Shown piece after piece: positions 59,393 to 64,000 of a stretch of DNA of 64,000 bases (the first letter of the stretch is position 1; each line of letters opens with the position of its first letter). The notes under the pieces were generated by a model, which saw only the letters and a list, made by a program, of their open reading frames with translations, was not told the DNA's origin and searched no databases. The position numbers and the translations under genes are program-made. The DNA comes from Verticillium longisporum. Lineage: Eukaryota > Ascomycota > Sordariomycetes > Glomerellales > Plectosphaerellaceae. The DNA is taken from the NCBI GenBank assembly GCA_019188255.1, contig JAETXT010000004.1:4774001-4838000 (forward strand), read 5' to 3'.

Positions 59393-62258
59393 ATGTCGTT
59401 CGCAGCGCTCCTACCATCATCACCCTCACCACATAGCCCAGGGCCTTCGTCTCCAAGCTTTCACACCTCGCGACCGAGATTCAATTCCCAACTGACATCT
59501 GATCGCTTACGCGAAGCATCCATCATGCCGGCCTCCATGGTTGGGAACATAAAAAAGGGCCGCCAATCCGTGTTCAAGGAGGTCGGGCTTGATGACGACC
59601 TAAGCGATGACGGCTCGCAAGCGGGTCCGACCTCGCCGAGGGCCGACTGGAAAGCCTCCCTCGTCAGCGAAAAGGAATTCGGTGCCATCACATCGCTGCC
59701 GACGAAGCGACAGCGAGACGACGACGTGCATGATTCCGGCCGGCAAAGTGACCGTGATACCGGTGGGCAGTCGCACGACGAAAATGATGACGGTCGCGAC
59801 GAAGACAGTGAAAACAAACACGAAGACCAGCAATCCTCACGGCCGGAACGCCGCCGATCGTGGTATACCAAGCTAGCAGCCGGGTACAAGAGGCCTCGCA
59901 TCAAGACGGTGGCGACGGCACCTCCGTCCTCGGTTTCCAGTCTGCAGCGATTTACCGTCATTGCACTGCTCATTGCCGTTGTCTTTCCCGCTTTCAATTA
60001 TCGCAGTGGTTCGAAGAAAATTGAGGTCGGCGTTGAGGCCGGCGTCATTCAGACCCGACAGACCAGCCCAACCGACGTCTGCACCAGATGGGCGCATCAA
60101 GGCGAGTGTCCCGCGTCGTGTATGCCATCCTAGACTAACATGCTCAGTCGCTCAAATCAATGGAACACTCTACATCTATGGTGGACAGGCCAAAACCCGT
60201 GGTGATCAGGAGTTCAACACGTGGAGTAAGACACACCACACCATACAAGCCTGCCAAATTGATCTCCGCTGACCATATCGTAGACAAGAACTTTCTGACT
60301 CTGGACTTGCAAAATTCCTGGGGCATTGACGAGCCGAAACTGACTGGGCTCGAGATCCCCGATGGACCCCCGGCCGTCTCTCTCGGCTACCTCTGGCGGG
60401 ACTACCTCAACTTGTATCCTACGACGGACATTTTGCCGACAACGTCGATGATGGCAGCGGCGAGCCTCAGTATGCGACACCCGACCCAATGGCACTGTGG
60501 CGATACGACATCAAGAACAAGGAATGGTCCAGCTTTGACGACCCTCGCACGTCGGCGGGCAACTACTCGACGCAGAGCGATATCCCCGTCCAGCGAGCCG
60601 CCGAAGGTGCCGGTCTGTCTGTTCCCGAGCTTGGGCTGAGCTGGTATTTTGGAGGCCATCTGGACGTGGCTACGACTCGCGGCTGGTCGATTCAGATTGC
60701 TCGCCTCTTCCTCAGCAGTCTGCTCGAATGGACGCACCCTGGTTTCGCCAACACTGGCGTCGACACGCTGCACAGCTCCGGCGCTGGCGAAGGAGGCACC
60801 TACCGAAACATCACCGAGGGCGGCACTCAGGGGGGCGAAAATTTTCCCGAGCGGGCCGATGCCGTCCTCATCTTCGTGCCCGGCTGGGGCAAGCGCGGTG
60901 TTTTGATCGGCCTCGGCGGGGGTGCTAACGAACAACTCACTGAGAACATGGAAAAGCTGGATGTGTTTGACATTGAGACTTCCGAGTGGTACAACCAGGA
61001 GACCTCTGGCGATAAGCCGCCAGTTCGAGTCAATCCATGTGCCGTCGTTGCCAGCGCGCCGGATGCGTCCAGCTTTCAGATCTACCTCTTTGGAGGCCAA
61101 GATCTGGCTACTGTGAGTATCCCAGTCACTTGACCATACGCCATAGGATACTAACAGCACCAGGGCAACCAAACCCAATACAATGACATGTACATCCTGA
61201 CCATTCCCGCCTTCCACTGGATCCGCGTCGACAATGGCGACTCGTCCTCCGTCCCCGCACCTCGAGCAGGCCACACGTGCACAATGCGCGACGGTCAGAT
61301 GATTCTCGTCGGTGGCTACGTCGGCGAAGATATTTCATGTGACTCACCCGGCATTTATGTCTTCAACGCCTCCTCTCTACAGTGGGCCGATAAATTCAAC
61401 GCTGGCGATCACGATGCCGACATTAGCTCGGACAATCTGGTTCTTGCCAACTCATGGGGCTACCGCGTCCCCGAGCCCGTTCAAAAGGTCATTGGTGGCA
61501 ACGCCGACGGCAGCGCAACTCTCACCACTCCCTCCAGCGGACCGGCCACTGATGGACCTTTCGCAACGGGCAAGCCGCCCGTCTTCACGATCACCGAGAG
61601 CGGCGCCACCGCAACTATCACGCAACCTGCTCCGGGCGCCACAGGCGGCAACGCCAACACGCCCAGCGAGGGCGACAATAGCGGCGACGACAATGGGAGT
61701 GACTCAAACCCTGGACTCATTGCCGCTGGCATTATTGCAGGCATCTTTGCCCTGCTGGCCGCGTACCTCGGCTGGTGCGCGTGGCTGTACCGCCGCCAGG
61801 TCGCCGCCTACAAGCAGCACCTCGCCGTCGCGAACCGGTACCACGGGGCCTCGAACGCCTCCTTTGGACTCGGCGGCGGAGCGTTCGGCGGCCTTCTGGG
61901 CCGTGGCCGATCGGGCCGCGGCCACAACCGCGACACGAGCACCGCGAGCGATGAGAGCTTCGGCTGGGTTGGTCCTGGCAAGGAGCCCAAGTGGATGCCG
62001 GACGAGCTCACGCCCGGCTCGAACAGCGGGACCACGGCTGGAGGAAGCAGCAGCGCGGCGGGCGGATTTGCCCGCAAGAGCGAGGATGTCAGGAGCGGAC
62101 GCACGGGCGACGGGACGAGCCGCGGGGCGCAGACTGATCGCGACAGCATCCCGAGCACGGAGGCCCTGTTGGAGGGGCAGGAGCCGAGTTTCTTCTCCGT
62201 CGTCATGGGGCCGAGGAGGGCTCTGCGGGTTGTTAATGGGGCCGAGGATACCCGGTAG
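59393..62258 (+). CDS. Kelch-repeat transmembrane protein, with a GC-AG intron and one frame disruption
   Basis: Exons 59393-60101, 60148-60225, 60284-61112 and 61164-62258, about 903 residues. Start ATG 59393 (GCCGCCATG). Residues 1-180 are charged and probably disordered. A membrane span lies at about 184-200 (RFTVIALLIAVVFPAF). Then comes a Kelch-type beta-propeller (INGTLYIYGGQA, LSWYFGGHLD, FQIYLFGGQD, GQMILVGGYVG), a Gly/Ser/Thr-rich stalk, a second span (GLIAAGIIAGIFALLAAYLGW) and a cytoplasmic Gly/Ser-rich tail. Intron 1 (60102-60147) fits only with a GC donor (GCGAGT, branch CTAAC). At 60418-60419 one base is missing: the frame passes from LGYLWRDYLNLY to YDGHFADNVDDG. Alternatively a 46-bp intron (GTATCC...GGCAG) would restore phase but delete a Kelch strand. 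Function unknown. Confidence 0.75.
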
Positions 62259-63059
62259 ATACGTGTTTTACGAGACATGAGCACACGACTTGGCGAGGCT
62301 TTTTGGGTGGAATAAGGCTTTGAAGGCGTGTTCGGCGACGAGGTGCCTTTGTTCGATACCCTTTCTTTTCGTGCAGCATACAGAGCAATTGAGCATTTAC
62401 ATGACCGATCAATCTTACTGATACTTTTGGCATCAACTGCACAGGGACTAGGGTGAGGATTCGGGCAGACATGCGTTCACAGACCTTTGTGCTACTCAAC
62501 GACAGCTCAGCGACTAATTCGTCAACCAGAGTGAGCGCATGAGAACTTTTGGACGTTCACCGTGTGTATACGTGTATTCATTGGCGGTGATGTCTTGGAT
62601 TTACTGCCATGAACGGTGGTCCTCTGCTGGACACCTCCCCTCTGAACAACAAGTATCATATCACTAATGAATAAGACGTGCTCAGCTAACGAATGTTTGC
62701 GTCTCTTTTGATTGAAGGGCGAGTACAATGTAAACCAAGGTTGTGACCACTCCAACAATGCCTACGATAAACCTTTTGATGGCCTACTAGTCCACAATTG
62801 CACCCTCCCTCCCCACCAGTCCTGTTCCAAGAGCCAAACTCTGGAAGTGCATCTGCTACGTAGCTCGGGAACCTTCAGTGCAAAGCTGAAGAACTGTGAC
62901 ACTAAACAATCAGCCATCATACAGAGATGTTGTGCATCCCATGGCTCATGGGACGCTGAGCAAAGGGGACAGGACAAAGCGCTTACTGTTTCCGAGGTCC
63001 GAGCGAGTATCGCCTCCACGCGTCTGGTCAAGACATCCAGCTTCTGAAAGCCGGGAACA
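62259..63059. other. Convergent intergenic region
   Basis: This holds the 3' flanks of the Kelch gene and of the secreted repeat protein. I see no gene or repeat in it. Confidence 0.5.
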
Positions 63060-63821
63060 CTAATTGGCCTTCCCCTCGGCCCCCTCGAGGCGGGCGATGA
63101 GATCCTCGGCGCACTCCGGGTCCTGAAGACAAGCCATTACTCCCTCGAGAGCAATTGGATCGATCTGCCTCTTTGTGATCTCTCCACTAGCACCGGCAAC
63201 CTGTGCATCCTGGCGGCCGATGAGCTTCTTGGCGCACCCCGGGTCGGCGAGACAAGCCGTCACTCCACTGAGATTAATGGGAATGCCCTGCCTCTTGCTC
63301 TTCTTGGTGCCATCGATCAGCTCGTCGATTTGATCGAACAGGTCCTTGCGGCACTTGGCGGTGTCGATGCATGTCTGCACATTTCCGATGTTATCCAAGA
63401 TCTCTTTCGTGTTCTCGGGTTCCAGGACCTGGCCCGGTATCTTGAGCTTATCGAGCTTCTTCGCGCATGCAGGGGTGTTACTGCAAGTCAACAATTTGTC
63501 CTGAAACTCCTGGAAGTCATCCGCCTCCTGCCTCTTGTCGTGTAGGAAGCGAGCGGAGGAAGCAGAACGGGTGCCTTGCCGGAGCTTCTTCAAGCAATCG
63601 GGGTTGTTGATGCAAGCCGCTATTAGGCCGGGAATAGGCGAGAACTGTCTCTTCTCAACCTTGTCATTGCTGGTGTTATCGAGCCCTGGCACCGCCCACT
63701 ATTAGTACCTGCATGACGCGGAGGATGGCTTCGACACTTGATCTTACCCAGGCTGCTCAGTCAGGGGAGCAGCGATTGCCAAAGAGGCGGCAGAGGCTGC
63801 GAGAATGGCGGAGACCTTCAT
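63060..63821 (-). CDS. Secreted Cys-repeat protein with KRQ sites, candidate Kex2-processed precursor
   Basis: Exon 1 (63821-63748) encodes a signal peptide (MKVSAILAASAASLAIAA, then PLTEQPG). Exon 2 (to TAG 63060) encodes about 208 residues. Five CX5C units occur (CINNPDC, CSNTPAC, CIDTAKC, CLADPGC, CLQDPEC), most followed by a KKL-like or DLI-like helix, and ten Cys in all. Four dibasic sites have the same context, KRQ (VEKRQF, HDKRQE, SKRQG, TKRQI), so Kex2 cleavage would release four peptides, each with N-terminal Gln. This architecture fits the Kex2-processed repeat proteins known in fungi. The splice between exons is one base out of phase with strict GT-AG borders (63747/63686), beside G runs, so either one base is wrong or the border differs. 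Role unknown. It could be a secreted effector-like or signalling precursor. Confidence 0.7.
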
Positions 63822-64000
63822 ATTGAAGAACGGCTGTCTGTGGTTGTTTACGTGCGAGTGTCGGTGACAATCTGGTGGTCGGGCTGGAACGTAAACTTTG
63901 AAAGACGCTGAGTAGACAAAGTACCGCTTTGTTGTGGCATGAATGGGTCATTATATATCTTTCTCGACGACGCATCCGAACCAGAGCAAAGCATTTTTCT
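63822..64000. other. Upstream region of the secreted repeat protein
   Basis: Promoter side of the minus-strand gene. It contains TATATA near 63951-63957, about 130 bp before the ATG. The window ends here. Confidence 0.4.

Noticed and set aside
60415..60460. Extra 46-bp intron in the Kelch gene (GTATCC...GGCAG)
   Set aside because: It would restore phase but lacks a clear CTRAY branch and would remove a conserved Kelch strand (YDGHFADN). A one-base loss explains the data better.

Overview
The window looks like a filamentous ascomycete (Pezizomycotina, probably Sordariomycetes) chromosome with a sharply two-compartment structure. The evidence is short (about 45-80 bp) introns with CTRAY branch sites, HET, AA9, VPS9-ankyrin and Kelch genes of fungal type, and long AT-rich blocks whose transposons carry TAA/TAG stops of the kind left by repeat-induced point mutation (RIP, CpA to TpA). 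The species cannot be named from this sequence.

Layout. 1-7132: RIP-degraded retrotransposons, a copia 3' half inserted in a minus-strand gypsy element. 7133-28690: GC-normal gene island with (i) a VPS9/ankyrin/PX-like protein resembling yeast Vrl1, (ii) a conserved fungal protein of unknown function, (iii) a Tad-type LINE fragment (intact ORF1 plus about 22 codons of ORF2) fused to a GH47 alpha-1,2-mannosidase that has lost its N-terminus and carries a frameshift, (iv) an AA9 lytic polysaccharide monooxygenase, (v) a fungal multi-pass membrane protein with one in-frame TAG, and (vi) an aldo-keto reductase pseudogene with a solo LTR in one of its introns. 28691-55878: a 27-kb AT-rich block made of a RIPed hAT element and a nested stack, namely gypsy-1 (32429-55878, minus) containing gypsy-2 (34145-41075, plus) and a copia (44371-53770, plus), the copia in turn containing an un-RIPed pogo/Fot1-like DNA transposon (48724-50580). 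Target-site duplications can be read at every level, so the order of insertion is fixed. 55879-64000: a second gene island with a HET-domain gene next to the repeat, a Kelch/transmembrane gene, and a secreted Cys-repeat protein with four Lys-Arg-Gln sites that looks like a Kex2-processed precursor.

How it fits together. The genes are not one pathway. They are accessory and housekeeping genes at the edges of a repeat compartment. Four observations deserve most attention. Each LTR family examined carries a long reading frame antisense to pol just before the 3' LTR, and in the two copia copies that frame has the same length to the base (678 nt). The Kex2/CX5C repeat precursor lies at 63060-63821. 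The LINE-mannosidase chimera lies at 20615-22329. Single-base frame disruptions recur, several of them in homopolymers, and may be genuine decay or assembly error.
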